From contig NZ_LAZU01000028.1 of assembly GCF_000987955.1 (NCBI RefSeq), positions 185,038 to 249,037 on the forward strand: a stretch of DNA of 64,000 nucleotides. Reading direction: 5' to 3'. The DNA is from Paenibacillus sp. DMB20. Lineage in GTDB: Bacteria; Bacillota; Bacilli; Paenibacillales; Paenibacillaceae. Below, in pieces: positions 63,421 through 64,000 of the stretch (positions within the stretch are counted from its first letter, which is position 1; every line of letters begins with the position of its first letter). Position numbers and translations under genes: made by a program. The notes under the pieces are model-generated. The model worked only from the letters and a program-made list of their open reading frames with translations, searched no databases and was not told where the DNA came from.

Positions 63421-64000
63421 GTGTGCTGTGAAAGGCACATCAGAGATGAGGGAAGGCCCCTCGACGGGGATCGAGTCAGGCGAATCCGTTAAACAGCCCT
63501 AAGCTGCTGCAATAAAGAGTTGTGGTAGTGAGCGTTTAGGGAAAAGGTTGCCATAAGCAATCATGTGGGATATGCAAAGATGAACGAAAGTGAACTGCCG
63601 ATGAAGTATCGATAGCGTAAAACTTTGTCAAAACCTGTTGTTCACCACTAGGCAGGGAAAAGAGCAGAAGTAGACCTGGAGGCTGACTGCTCGGCAAACG
63701 GTATTAAGGCAGCATGAGTGCATAACAGGCTCTGATGTGAAACACAGGAACCTGCATCACGATGGTAAGTGAAAAGACACAAGTCACAGAAAGGCGAGGT
63801 CGAAATAGCAAAGCGTTGATGCAGGGGCGGAGGCGCCTGTAGTAGTCATGAAATTGCTGTAATGGCAATGGAGCGAAGGGGCGCCATCATTCAGCTCGAA
63901 GCAGAGAACAACTGGTTAACAGGAGGATTCGATGAAAGAGAGCAAGCCATTTAACATTCCAAAGCAGGTAGTTATGACAGCATTTAAGAGAGTCAAAGCG
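63421..64000 (+). mobile_element. Second group II intron (different class), 5' part
   Basis: The sequence from 63421 begins GTGTGC, fitting the GUGYG rule for group II intron 5' ends. GTGTGC can pair with GCACAT at 63434-63439. The 510 bases that follow contain no protein gene but many short stems, the size expected for domains I-IV, and end at the start of a second, unrelated maturase. Position exactly after domain V of the first intron suggests an intron inside an intron. Confidence 0.65.
63932..64000 (+). CDS. ltrA: Group II intron maturase of the second intron (cut by window end)
   Basis: ATG 63932 with AGGAGGATTCG upstream begins MKESKPFNIPKQVVMTAFKR, the N-terminus typical of a maturase class that differs from the class C protein at 61993. 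Only 23 codons are in the window. The intron RNA before it is about 510 bases long. Confidence 0.75.
   Translation, partial: MKESKPFNIPKQVVMTAFKRVKA

Noticed and set aside
63421..63500. Domain VI of the first intron
   Set aside because: GAGGG...CCCTC near 63447-63461 could form a stem, but the GTGAGAGG linker and the usual position right after domain V are absent, while a GUGYG start and a second maturase fit a new intron better. Kept as the stated alternative.

Overview
The window looks like chromosome of a spore-forming, low-to-mid GC Gram-positive bacterium of the Paenibacillus type. The reasons are strong AGGAGG-like ribosome sites with many TTG/GTG starts, a forespore/coat-type operon (CotF-like proteins around an AdhB-like dehydrogenase), a FosB-type thiol transferase, a ydaO/c-di-AMP riboswitch on an NlpC/P60 gene, a ResA-like thioredoxin, a WXG100/DUF4176 cassette and group IIC introns. 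The genus is inferred from gene content only. I recognised no rRNA, tRNA or CRISPR array.

Layout. 1-4.2 kb: 3' part of a multi-HAMP hybrid histidine kinase. 4.4-9.3 kb: GNAT, uridine-kinase-like, fosB, a DsbA/FrnE protein, then DUF4269 and DinB-like genes behind a promoter carrying a LexA-type box, and a TVP38 membrane protein. 9.4-16.5 kb: DUF2935, YmaF, an MFS transporter, a DUF2087 regulator with a GIY-YIG protein, DegV and a NagZ-like lipoprotein. 16.5-22.7 kb: a PAS hybrid kinase, a primary-like sigma factor without region 1.1, a MurB-like protein and family II pyrophosphatase. 23-27 kb: a secreted helical protein and a TcyABC-like amino-acid ABC transporter. 27.6-30.5 kb: DoxX, then the spore operon. 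30.8-38 kb: phosphotransferase, pentapeptide protein, SDR, a membrane protein plus ResA-like pair behind a CsoR/CstR-like palindrome, and the WXG cassette.

38-48.3 kb is one metabolic block: tandem aldolase-domain protein, RhaEW, RhaA, RhaB, a DeoR regulator and LutABC. It should take L-rhamnose to dihydroxyacetone phosphate and L-lactaldehyde, oxidise lactaldehyde to lactate in the RhaEW dehydrogenase half, and oxidise lactate to pyruvate with LutABC. 56-61.5 kb is a parallel L-fucose block (AraC regulator, FucI, FucA, a RhaB-family kinase, FucU), which also yields lactaldehyde. Between them lie an SDR, an orphan MurE-like ligase, a sugar-dehydrogenase remnant and a metal/redox group (ferredoxin, copper four-helix protein, riboswitch-controlled NlpC, ArsR, 2Fe-2S protein). 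The end holds a group IIC intron just after the fucU terminator, apparently interrupted after its domain V by a second group II intron that runs off the window.

Two cautions. First, at least eighteen small frame disruptions break otherwise well-conserved genes. In the first 34 kb those I can assign are single-base gains, many in A7-A8 runs; after 41 kb all are losses. I read most of them as sequence error and give whole-gene coordinates. Second, the least explained non-coding feature is a pair of about 110-base folded repeats (5944-6052 and 23525-23634) whose paired arms change length together.
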